DNA of 64,000 nucleotides from assembly GCA_041389885.1 (NCBI GenBank), contig JAWKRB010000010.1, positions 186,001 through 250,000 on the forward strand, written 5' to 3'. Both the position numbers and the translations under genes were made by a program. The notes below the pieces were generated by a model. It saw only the letters and a list, made by a program, of their open reading frames with translations. It was not told the DNA's origin and searched no databases. This document shows, one piece after another, positions 40,826 through 49,300 of this stretch (positions are counted from its first letter, which is position 1; the number at the start of each line of letters is the position of its first letter). This stretch comes from JAWKRB01 sp041389885 (GTDB lineage: Bacteria; Myxococcota_A; Polyangia; Polyangiales; Ga0077539).

Positions 40826-42148
40826 ATGGTCCCGGCCATGGAGTTTCCGTCGAAGGGAATGGACCGCGAGGCGCTCCTCGCGCGGCTCAAGGGGATGCAG
40901 CAGGGCGACGTCGACTGGCGCGGGGGCAGGACCTTCTCGCTGGTCTACCACCCCGGCGACGACGTGCTGGAGATCCAGAAGGCCGCGGCGACGATGTACT
41001 TCTCGGAGAACGCGCTGAACCCCATGGCCTTTCCGGGCCTGCGGCAGTGCGAGACCGAGGTGGTCCGCGCCGCCCTGGGGATGCTCCACGCCCCCGAGGG
41101 CTCCGCGGGCGCGCTCACCACGGGCGGCACCGAGAGCATCCTCATGGCGGTGAAGGCCGCCCGCTCCTGGGCGCGCGAGAATCGTCCGAAGTGCCAGCGC
41201 CCCAACATGATCGTGCCGCTGTCGGTGCACCCCGCCTTCGAGAAGGCCGCGGCGTACTTCGACGTGCGCGCGGTGCACGCGCCGCTGCGCGAAGACTCGA
41301 CGGTCGACACCGACGCCGTGCGCGCGCTCATCGACGACGACACCATCCTCCTCGTGGGCTCGGCGCCGCAGTACCCCACGGGCACCGTCGACGACATCCC
41401 CACCCTCGCGGCGATCGCGCTCGAGAAGGGGATCCTGTGCCACGTCGACGCCTGCCTCGGGGGCTTTCTGCTCCCCTGGGTCGAGAAGCTCGGATACCCC
41501 GTTCCGCCCTTTGATTTTCGCGTCGAGGGGGTGACCTCGATGTCGGCCGACGTGCACAAGTACGGCTGGTCGGCGAAGGGCGCCTCGGTGGTGCTCTACC
41601 GCGAGCGCGCGCTGCGCCGGCACCAGTTCGTCGCCTACGCCGACTGGCCCGGCGGGCTCTACGGCTCGCCCAGCATGACCGGCACCCGCGCCGCGGGGCC
41701 CATCGCGGGCGCCTGGGCGGTGATTCACTACCTCGGCGAGGAGGGCTACCTGCGCCTCGCGCAGAAGACCATGACCGCCGCCCGCGCCCTCATCGACGGG
41801 ATCAACGCCATCCCCGGCCTGCGCGTGCTGGGCAACCCCGTGGCGAGCGTCTTCGGGTTCACCGCCGACGACATCGACACCTTCGCGCTCAGCGACGCGA
41901 TGGAGATGAAGGGGTGGAAGCTCGACCGGCTCCAGTACCCGCCCGGTCTCCACGCGATGATCTCGCCCTCGCACGGTCCGCTGGTGGGGGAGATCCTCGG
42001 CGACCTTCGCGAGTGCACCGAGACCATCCGGCGCGAGGGCACCGTGGCCGAGGGCGCCGCGGCCATGTACGGCATGCTCGGCGTGATGGAGGACCGCACG
42101 GCGGTCAACGACTTCATCCTGAACTTCCTCGACGGCCTGGACGGCTGA
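40826..42148 (+). CDS. PLP-dependent lyase/decarboxylase, sphingosine-phosphate-lyase-like (group II)
   Basis: Predicted 440 residues from ATG 40826, preceded by AGGG; ATG 40838 is an alternative. The PLP fold has the Gly-rich TTGGTESILMA, DxxxxG around HVDACLGGFLLPW, and the lysine motif SADVHKYGWSAKGAS (Lys245) that binds PLP. The overall pattern (VHPAFEKAAAYFDV, QYPTGTVDDIP) is closest to sphingosine-1-phosphate lyase and related group II decarboxylases. Reaction: probably C-C lysis of a phosphorylated long-chain base or decarboxylation of an amino acid, substrate unproven. No obvious partner genes sit beside it, although a lipid operon begins 2 kb downstream. Confidence 0.8.
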   Translation: MVPAMEFPSKGMDREALLARLKGMQQGDVDWRGGRTFSLVYHPGDDVLEIQKAAATMYFSENALNPMAFPGLRQCETEVVRAALGMLHAPEGSAGALTTGGTESILMAVKAARSWARENRPKCQRPNMIVPLSVHPAFEKAAAYFDVRAVHAPLREDSTVDTDAVRALIDDDTILLVGSAPQYPTGTVDDIPTLAAIALEKGILCHVDACLGGFLLPWVEKLGYPVPPFDFRVEGVTSMSADVHKYGWSAKGASVVLYRERALRRHQFVAYADWPGGLYGSPSMTGTRAAGPIAGAWAVIHYLGEEGYLRLAQKTMTAARALIDGINAIPGLRVLGNPVASVFGFTADDIDTFALSDAMEMKGWKLDRLQYPPGLHAMISPSHGPLVGEILGDLRECTETIRREGTVAEGAAAMYGMLGVMEDRTAVNDFILNFLDGLDG

Positions 42149-42245
42149 CCCCCTGCGACGTCCTCCTGCGCACGCGTGAGATTCACGTGGCTCTATCTCG
42201 CCCGCGGCGCTCCTCCGAGCGTCGCCCGCGCATCGAAGGCGCCGG

Positions 42246-42998
42246 ATGGTTGACCCCCGCCTCCTCGTCATCGTCACCTTCGCGTTCGTGACCGAGAGCG
42301 CGCTCGGCTTCGGCTCGAGCGTCATCGTCGCCACGCTGGGCGCCCTCCTCGGCCCCCTCGACGCGGTCATGCCCGCGTTCATCACCGTGAACCTCGCGCT
42401 GTCGTCGTGGGTCGCGCTGCGCGCCCGCGCGCACATCGACCGGGCGCTACTGCTCCGCGAGATTCTCCCCCTCGCGGGCCTCGGGCTGGCGCTGGGCCTC
42501 GCCTTCGCGCGCGTCGCCGACCGCCCCGTCGCCCGCGCGGCCTTCGGTCTGGGCGTCGCGCTGCTCGCGGGCAATGAGCTCCGGCGCATCCTCGACCCCC
42601 GCGCCGTGAACACCGCGATTCCCAGGGCGCGCGCGGGGCTCTCGCTCTTCGCCGGGGGCGTGGTGCACGGCGTGTTCAACGCCGGCGGGCCCCTCATCGT
42701 GTACGTCGTCTCGCGCAAGAACGTCGACAAGGCCACCTTTCGCGCGACCCTGTCGGCGCTCTGGCTGGTGCTCAACGCGGCGCTCATCGCCCGCTGGTTG
42801 ACCGACGGCACCTTCACCGCGCGCACCGCCCGCGACGCGCTCTGGCTCGCCCCCGCGCTCGTGCTCGGCACGGCCCTGGGCAGCGCGCTGTTTCAGCGGC
42901 TCCCGCCGCGGGGATTTCGCATCACCGCGGCCGCGGTCATGGGCGCCGCGGGTCTCTCCCTCACCGCGCGCACCCTCGTTGCTATGCTCGGCGGATGA
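42246..42998 (+). CDS. TauE/SafE (TSUP) family transporter
   Basis: Predicted 250 residues with about eight hydrophobic segments. TSUP motifs: GFGSSVIVATLGALLGP at the N-terminus and a second GGVVHGVFNAGGPLIVYVVS repeat half-way, the two-fold repeat of the family. Members move sulfite, organosulfonates or carboxylates across the inner membrane; no specific substrate can be named. Its stop overlaps the nuclease start (ATGA, 42995-42998), so the two may be co-translated. Confidence 0.85.
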   Translation: MVDPRLLVIVTFAFVTESALGFGSSVIVATLGALLGPLDAVMPAFITVNLALSSWVALRARAHIDRALLLREILPLAGLGLALGLAFARVADRPVARAAFGLGVALLAGNELRRILDPRAVNTAIPRARAGLSLFAGGVVHGVFNAGGPLIVYVVSRKNVDKATFRATLSALWLVLNAALIARWLTDGTFTARTARDALWLAPALVLGTALGSALFQRLPPRGFRITAAAVMGAAGLSLTARTLVAMLGG

Positions 42999-43969
42999 TC
43001 AAGCGCCCCTGGCTCGCCGCGCTCCCGCTGCTCCTCGCGAGCTGCGACGTCGACGCCGTGCTCGAGCTGTTGAACGGCGTCGCCGAGAGCGCGAAGCCCC
43101 CGCAGGCCGCGCCCTCGATGGTGCCCGTGGGTCCCGGCGCACAGCCCCCGCCGGCGCTCCCCGGCGCGCCCTCGCAGGGAGGCTTCGTGCCGAGCCCGCA
43201 GGCCGCCCTCGGCGCGCCGGTCGACCGCAGCGGACAAGACGAGATGCTGCTGGTGAAGCCGCAATATGTGTTGTCGTACAACCGCTTTCGCAACGCGCCG
43301 AACTGGGCGGCGTGGCGGCTGACGGCGGCCGATCTGGGCGACACCGGGCGCACCCGTAACGGCTTCTCGCCCGACCCGCAGCTCCCCGACGGGGTCTACC
43401 GCGTGCTGCAGGGCGACTACCGCGGCTCGGGCTTCGACCGGGGTCATCTGGTCCCGTCGGCGCAGCGCACGGCAGACCCCGACGACAACGCCGCGACCTT
43501 CTTGACCAGCAACATCCTGCCGCAGCGGCACGACCTCAACGCGGGGCCCTGGGAGTCGCTGGAGTCGTGGTCGGTGCAGATGGCGCGGCAGGGGTGGGAC
43601 CTCTACACCTACGCGGGCGGGACCTACCCCCCGATGTGCGCCACCGACCGCGCGCCGCAGGGCAACACCCCCGACCCCTCGTGCCCGAGCGTCGGCCGCA
43701 GCAACGACACCGCGCGGCGGGTGGGCGTGCCCTCGACGACGTGGAAGGTCATCGCGCTGCTCCCCCGCGGCGCAGGGCTCTCCGCGGTGAGCGCGAACAC
43801 CCCCGTGCTGGCCGTCGACATGCCCAACGACGGCAGCGCGACCCCCGACTGGCACCGGTACATCCTGTCGGTCGACGCCCTCGAGCAGCGCACGGGCTAC
43901 GACTTTCTCTCGGCGGTGCCTCCGCAGGTGCAGGCGGTCGTCGAGGCGCGGGTCTTTCAGCCGAACTGA
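42995..43969 (+). CDS. DNA/RNA non-specific endonuclease lipoprotein
   Basis: Predicted 324 residues. MIKRPWLAALPLLLASC is a lipoprotein signal, then a Pro/Ala-rich segment. The catalytic DRGH motif (148-151, general-base His151) lies in GFDRGHLVPSAQRTAD; LTSNILPQRHDLNAGPW carries the metal-binding Asn, as in the S1/NucA-like beta-beta-alpha metal nucleases. Secreted members degrade extracellular DNA or RNA. The cell-surface lipoprotein form fits nucleic-acid scavenging or matrix turnover (inference). Overlap of 4 bases with the transporter gene suggests a common mRNA. Confidence 0.88.
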   Translation: MIKRPWLAALPLLLASCDVDAVLELLNGVAESAKPPQAAPSMVPVGPGAQPPPALPGAPSQGGFVPSPQAALGAPVDRSGQDEMLLVKPQYVLSYNRFRNAPNWAAWRLTAADLGDTGRTRNGFSPDPQLPDGVYRVLQGDYRGSGFDRGHLVPSAQRTADPDDNAATFLTSNILPQRHDLNAGPWESLESWSVQMARQGWDLYTYAGGTYPPMCATDRAPQGNTPDPSCPSVGRSNDTARRVGVPSTTWKVIALLPRGAGLSAVSANTPVLAVDMPNDGSATPDWHRYILSVDALEQRTGYDFLSAVPPQVQAVVEARVFQPN

Positions 43970-44047
43970 GGGCGGGCCTCGGCGCTACGTCGCACCGCGT
44001 CACGGGGCGACGACGTGGAGGGGCTCCATTTCTCGGCGCGATTGGAC

Positions 44048-44053
44048 TATAGA
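44048..44053 (+). promoter_or_regulatory. candidate -10 hexamer of the ether-lipid-type operon
   Basis: TATAGA at 44048-44053 lies in an AT-richer patch, 35 bases before the ATG at 44088. No good -35 sits 17 bases upstream (TCCATT is weak). The gap 43970-44087 holds no other signal noticed. Confidence 0.35.
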
Positions 44054-44087
44054 GCGCGGCGCCGCGGGCGTCCGCGGCGGAGCGACG

Positions 44088-44756
44088 ATGCCCGCCAGCT
44101 ACCTCGATGTCGACGGAACGATCGTGAGGACGAACCTCGTCCACCCGACGCTGTTCTACCTCTTGAACCAGGCCTCCCCCGCCCGCACGCTCTCGCGCGT
44201 CGCCGGGGCCCTCGCCCGCGCGCCGATGCTCGCCCTTGCCGAGCTGCGCGACCGCCGGGCGTTCAACGTGGCGCTCTTCAAGCTCTACGAGGGCATGACC
44301 GAGGACCGGCTGATGATCCTCGCCGACGAGGCCTACAACAAGGTCCTGCGCCCCGCGGTGTACAAAGACGCGCGGGAGCTCGTGCGGCGCTGCGTCGACA
44401 TCGGCCACGAGGTGGTGATCATCTCGGGCGCCCTCGATTTTCTCATGGAGCGCCTCGCGAAGGACCTCGGCGCGACCCACGTCATCGCCAACCGCCTCGA
44501 GTTCGCCGACGGCGTCGCGACGGGGCGCATGATCCCCCCCGTGGTGGCGGGGCCGATGAAGGCGATCCTCCTGCGCGAGCACGCCCACGCGCACGGGCAC
44601 AACCTCGACGAGTGCTTCGCGTACAGCGACTCGTACTCCGACGTCCCGATGCTCTCCGTCGTCGGCCACCCCGCCGCGGTGAACCCCGACGGGGCGCTCA
44701 CCCGCCTCGCGCACGAGCACAACTGGCCCATCCTCCACCTGGACCGTAATCCGTGA
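44088..44756 (+). CDS. HAD-IB family phosphatase-like hydrolase, first gene of ether-lipid-type operon
   Basis: Predicted 222 residues, HAD superfamily, IB subgroup. The nucleophile motif YLDVDGTIV has Asp7 and Asp9. Motif II ISGALDFLMERLAK is in the middle, and YSDSYSDVPML carries the late Asp pair. Subgroup members include phosphoserine and lysophosphatidate-type phosphatases, so removal of phosphate from a lipid or sugar-phosphate is plausible. It overlaps the next gene by 4 bases (GTGA, 44753-44756). It begins a four-gene operon ending at 52135; in the myxobacterial elb ether-lipid cluster a HAD protein is reported, but I cannot confirm this is the same one. Confidence 0.85.
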   Translation: MPASYLDVDGTIVRTNLVHPTLFYLLNQASPARTLSRVAGALARAPMLALAELRDRRAFNVALFKLYEGMTEDRLMILADEAYNKVLRPAVYKDARELVRRCVDIGHEVVIISGALDFLMERLAKDLGATHVIANRLEFADGVATGRMIPPVVAGPMKAILLREHAHAHGHNLDECFAYSDSYSDVPMLSVVGHPAAVNPDGALTRLAHEHNWPILHLDRNP

Positions 44757-46354
44757 CCGCACACCCCTGCGTCGTGACCCTCGACCGCCGCAGCGCGCCC
44801 CGCGTGCTGTTCTCTGGCGACAAGCTCGTCGAAGTCGACCTCCCCCCGGGCACCCGGGTGATGTACCCCAAGCCCCCCATCGCCGGGCTCAAAGACCCCG
44901 ACGCGGCGATCCGCTTCGCGATCAACCACCCCGAGCGGTCTGAGCCGCTCCACGCGCTGCTGCGCCCTGGGATGCGCGTGGTCATCGCCCTCGACGACAT
45001 CTCCCTCCCGCTGCCGCCGATGCGCCGCCCCGACGTGCGCGAGCGCGTGCTCCACGTGGTGCTCCCGCTCCTCAACGACTACGGCGTCGACGACATCGAC
45101 ATCATCATCGCGACCTCGGTGCATCGCAAGATGAACGCCGAGGAGGTGCGGCACATCGTCGGCGACAAGGTGTTCAACGCCTACTGGCCCAAGCGGCTCT
45201 ACAACCACTGCGCCGAGGCCCCCGACGGCATGCGCAAGGTGGCGGAGACGGAGCTCGGCGAGCCGGTGATCCTCAACCGCAAGGCGGCCGAGAGCGACCT
45301 GATCATCTACGTGAACCTCAACCTCGTGCCCATGGACGGCGGGCACAAGAGCGTCGCGGTGGGGCTCTGCGGGTACGAGAGCCTCAAGGCGCACCACAAC
45401 CCCCGGGTGATGCGTAAGTGCCACTCGTACATGGACCCGAAGTCCAGCGAGCTGAACACCGTCGTCGAGCGCCAGGGGCGCGCGGCGAACAAGGTGCTCA
45501 AGGTCTTCACCATCGAGACCACGATCAACAACCGGATGTTCGACCGGCCGCTGTACTTCCTGCACAAGAACGAGGACGACTGGTCCGAGCTCGACCGCGC
45601 GACCTTTCGCGGGATGAAGTACGCCCTCGACCGCGCGCCTGACGGCCTGCGCCACGAGATCTTTCGCCGCGTGCCCTCGCCCTTCGAGATCACGGGGGTG
45701 TACGCGGGCGAGACCGAGGCGGTGCACGCGCTCACGCTGAAGAAGTGCTTCGAGCAGTACTGCGTGCCGATGGAGGGCCAGGCCGACATCGTGGTGTGCG
45801 GCGTGCCCTTCATCTCTCCCTACAACGTGAACGCGTACCTCAACCCCCTGCTCGTGCAGGTGATGGCCCAGGGGTACATGTTCAACCTCTACCGCGGCGA
45901 GCCGGTGGTGAAGAAGGGCGGGACGATGATCATCACCCACCCCTGCTCCGACCGCTTCGACCCCGAGCAGCACGCGCCCTACGTCGAGTTCGTGCACCGG
46001 CTGCTCCCCGAGACCCGCGACGCGCTCACGCTGCACAAGAAGTACGAGGAGGAATTCTCTAGGAATCCCGCGTACCTGGAGATGTACCGCAAGGGCACGG
46101 CGTACCACCCGGTGCACCCGTTCTTCATGTGGTACTGGGGCGAGGCCGGGCGTCAGTGGCTCGGTCGGGTCATCGTGGTGGGCGCCGACAACGAGTACAT
46201 CCCGCGCATCCTCGGGTACGAGACCGCGCGCACGATGCACGAGGCGCTGGAGATGGCGCAGGACACCGCGCCGAGGTCTCCGTCGATCACCTGCATGCAC
46301 ATCCCCCCGATCGCGATGGCGGACATGAAGGTTCGCGCGGGGGGCGCGACGTGA
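44753..46354 (+). CDS. LarA-like (DUF2088) protein of the ether-lipid-type operon
   Basis: Predicted 533 residues from GTG 44753, overlapping the HAD stop. The fold matches the lactate racemase LarA family: ALDDISLPLPPM (Asp81, Asp82), TSVHRKMNAEE (His124), and MDGGHKSVAVG with Lys199, which aligns by spacing with the LarA Lys that carries the nickel pincer cofactor; His215 aligns with its Ni-binding His. The position of LarA's second catalytic His, ten residues before the Lys, reads Leu here, so true lactate racemase activity is doubtful. No larB, larC or larE homologue is in the window. The gene sits between the HAD phosphatase and the acyl reductase fusion, so it likely acts on a lipid or alcohol intermediate (inference). 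Confidence 0.78.
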   Translation: MTAHPCVVTLDRRSAPRVLFSGDKLVEVDLPPGTRVMYPKPPIAGLKDPDAAIRFAINHPERSEPLHALLRPGMRVVIALDDISLPLPPMRRPDVRERVLHVVLPLLNDYGVDDIDIIIATSVHRKMNAEEVRHIVGDKVFNAYWPKRLYNHCAEAPDGMRKVAETELGEPVILNRKAAESDLIIYVNLNLVPMDGGHKSVAVGLCGYESLKAHHNPRVMRKCHSYMDPKSSELNTVVERQGRAANKVLKVFTIETTINNRMFDRPLYFLHKNEDDWSELDRATFRGMKYALDRAPDGLRHEIFRRVPSPFEITGVYAGETEAVHALTLKKCFEQYCVPMEGQADIVVCGVPFISPYNVNAYLNPLLVQVMAQGYMFNLYRGEPVVKKGGTMIITHPCSDRFDPEQHAPYVEFVHRLLPETRDALTLHKKYEEEFSRNPAYLEMYRKGTAYHPVHPFFMWYWGEAGRQWLGRVIVVGADNEYIPRILGYETARTMHEALEMAQDTAPRSPSITCMHIPPIAMADMKVRAGGAT

Positions 46355-49300
46355 GCTCTCGGGAGAGCGTTCCCCCTCCGCTGCCCCTCGAAGACGATGT
46401 GGACCTGGAGGCGGCGACGGTCTCGCTCCCGCCTCCGCCCCCAGGGGCGCTCCTCGAGCGGCTCACCGACGGGCCCGTGCGCACGCACCCCCCCTTGGAC
46501 CTCTCGCGGGTCTTCGAGGGCGCGCGGGTGCTGGTGGTCGGCGGCACGGGCTTTCTCGGCAAGGTCTGGCTCTCGTTCCTGCTCTCGAAGTGGCCCTCCA
46601 TCGGCAAGATCCTCCTCGTCGTTCGGAGCCGGAAAGACGTCGACTCCGAGGCGCGCTTCTGGGCCTCGGTGGCCTCGAGCGAGCCCTTCAGCCCCCTGCG
46701 CGAGCTGCACCCCGGCGGCGAGTTCGACGCCTTCCTGCGCGAGAAGGTCCAGGTCCTCGACGCCGACGTCTCCAAGGACCTCTGCGGCTTCACCCCAGAG
46801 ACCATCCAGGACCTCAACGGCACCGTCGACGCGGTGGTCAACGTCGCGGGCGTGGTGGACTTCGACCCGCCCCTCGACGAGGCGATCCTCACGAACGCCC
46901 GGGGGATGCAGAACCTCGTGGCCCTCGCGCAGGCCCTGGGCGACGTGCCCGTGCTGCACACCAGCACCTGCTACGTCGCGGGCTACCAGCAGGGGCGCAT
47001 CGAGGAGGTCGACCCGAAGCGCCTGCCCTTCCCGCACTTTCGCGAGATGCCCGACGCGAAGTGGGACCCGCAGCGCGAGATCGTCGAGGGCCTCGAGCTC
47101 GCCGCGAGCGTGCGGCGCCGGGCCGACGACGCGCACTGGCTCGCGCACTTCGAGCGAGACGCCAAGGCCGCGCTGCTCAAGCGCCACGAGCCCACCACGG
47201 GGGAGGTCTTCGACGCCGAGGTGCGCCGCGCCAAGGAGCGCTGGATCGCCGACGAGACCGGCCGCGTCGGCACCGAGCGCGCGAAGTTCTGGGGCTGGAC
47301 CAACACGTACACGTACACGAAGTCCCTCGGCGAGCAGGTGCTCGCGCGCAGCGGGCTGCGGTACACCATCGTGCGCCCCGCGGTCATCGAGAGCTCCGAG
47401 CGCTTCCCCTTCCCCGGGTGGAACGAGGGCATCAACACGATGGCCCCGATCACCTATCTCTTCATGCACGGGCACATCCAGGTGCCCGCGGGGGAGCAGT
47501 CGTCGCTCGACATCATCCCCGTCGACTACGTCGCCGGCGGCATGGTGGCGGCCCTGGGCGCGCTCCTCGAAGACACCCACGAGAGCGTCTACCAGCTCGG
47601 CACGAGCCACACGAACCCCGCGATGATGCACCGCATCGTCGAGATCTGCGGGCTCTACAAGCGCAAGCACTACCAGCGCAAGACCGGCGGCAACCCGTGG
47701 TGGAACCTCCTCCAGACCTACTGGGAGCCCACGCCCGTCTCGGCCGACGAGTTTCGCGCGCACGGCGCCCCGGCCATCGCCAAGGCCGCGCGCACGCTCT
47801 CGCAGCTCGCGCGCAAGGCCGCCGTGGGCCCCGCGGCGATGCTCCTCGCGCCCACGAGCCGCGCGCTGGCGAGCTACTCCGACGTCGCGAAGCGCAACGG
47901 CGAGATCTTCTCGCTCTTCGTGCCCTTCATGGCCGAGACCGAGTACCGCTTCGTGACCGACAACATGGCCGCGCTGCGCGACCGGCTGATCCCCGCCGAC
48001 CGCGAGGCCGTGTACTGGCACCCCGAAGACATCGACTGGCGCGTGTACCTCCACGAGGTGCAGCTCCCGGGGCTCGAGAAGTGGGTGCTCCCCGAGCTCG
48101 ACAAGCGGGTCAACCGCCCCGCGAAGCCGCAGCGCGCGTACGACAACCTCCTCGACCTCCTCGACGAGGCGGCGGACCGCCACCAGCACCGCCCCGCGCT
48201 GCTGCGCATGGAGCGCGACGGCGTGGCGCGGGTCTCGTACCGGGAGATGCACGCGCGGGTCGAGGCCACCGCCGCGAGGCTCGCCGCCGCGGGGGTGAAG
48301 CCCGGCGACCGCGTGGTGCTCTGCGCGGGCAACCACATCGCGTGGCCCGTGGCGTACTTCGGGATCCTCCGCGCGGGCGCCGTCGCGGTGCCCACCGACG
48401 CGGCGATGGAGGCCGACGCCCTCGCGAACGTGATCCGCGCGTCGAAGGCCGTGGCCGCGGTGGTCGATGAGAAGTCGGCCGAGCGGGTGACGGGCCTCGC
48501 GGTGAAATCGCTCGAGGTTCAAGCGCTCACCGACGAGGGCGAGGGGCTGGTCGCGCCCGAGCGCCCGAGGCTCACCCGCGACGACCTCGCGAGCGTGATC
48601 TACACCTCGGGCACCACCGGCGTGCCCAAGGGCGTGATGCTCTCGCACGGGAACTTCACCACGCTCCTGGGCGCGCTCGCGCCGGTGTTCCCGCTCGGGG
48701 AGGGCGACCGCACGCTCAGCGTGCTGCCGCTGCATCACACCTTCGAGTTCACCTGCGGGATGCTCCTGCCGCTCTCTCGCGGCGGCGCCACGGTGTACCT
48801 CGACGAGCTCAACGGCGAGCGCCTTACCGAGGCGATGCGCGAGGCGAAGGTCACCGCGATGGTGGGCGTGCCCGCGCTCTGGCAGCTCCTCGAGCGGCGG
48901 ATCCTCCAGCAGGTGAAGGACCGCGGCGAGACCGTCAGCGCCGTCTTCGACATGGCCCTCGCGCTCAACCGCACCCTCGGGCGCAACGTGGGCTTCGACG
49001 TGGGCCGGGTGCTCTTCGGCGCGGTGCACGAGCGCTTCGGCGGCAAGCTGCGGTACCTGATCTCCGGCGGCGCGGCGCTGCCGAAGGAGACCGCGGCGCT
49101 CTTTCAGGGCATCGGGCTCCCGCTCGCCGAGGGCTACGGGCTCACCGAGGCGGCGCCCGTGCTCAGCGTCGCGAAGGCCAGCGTGAAGGCGAAGCCGGGG
49201 AGCGTCGGACCGGCGATCCCCGGGGTGGAGATCAAGATCCTCAACCCCGACGCGAGCGGCGTGGGCGAGGTGCTCGCGCGCGGGCCCAACGTGATGAAGG

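Noticed and set aside
42175..42187. Operator CGTGA-GAT-TCACG before the TSUP gene
   Set aside because: Arms are only 5 bp and no promoter is apparent; likely chance in GC-rich DNA.
44753..46354. A true lactate racemase
   Set aside because: The second catalytic His is not in place by spacing, and the gene is in a lipid operon.
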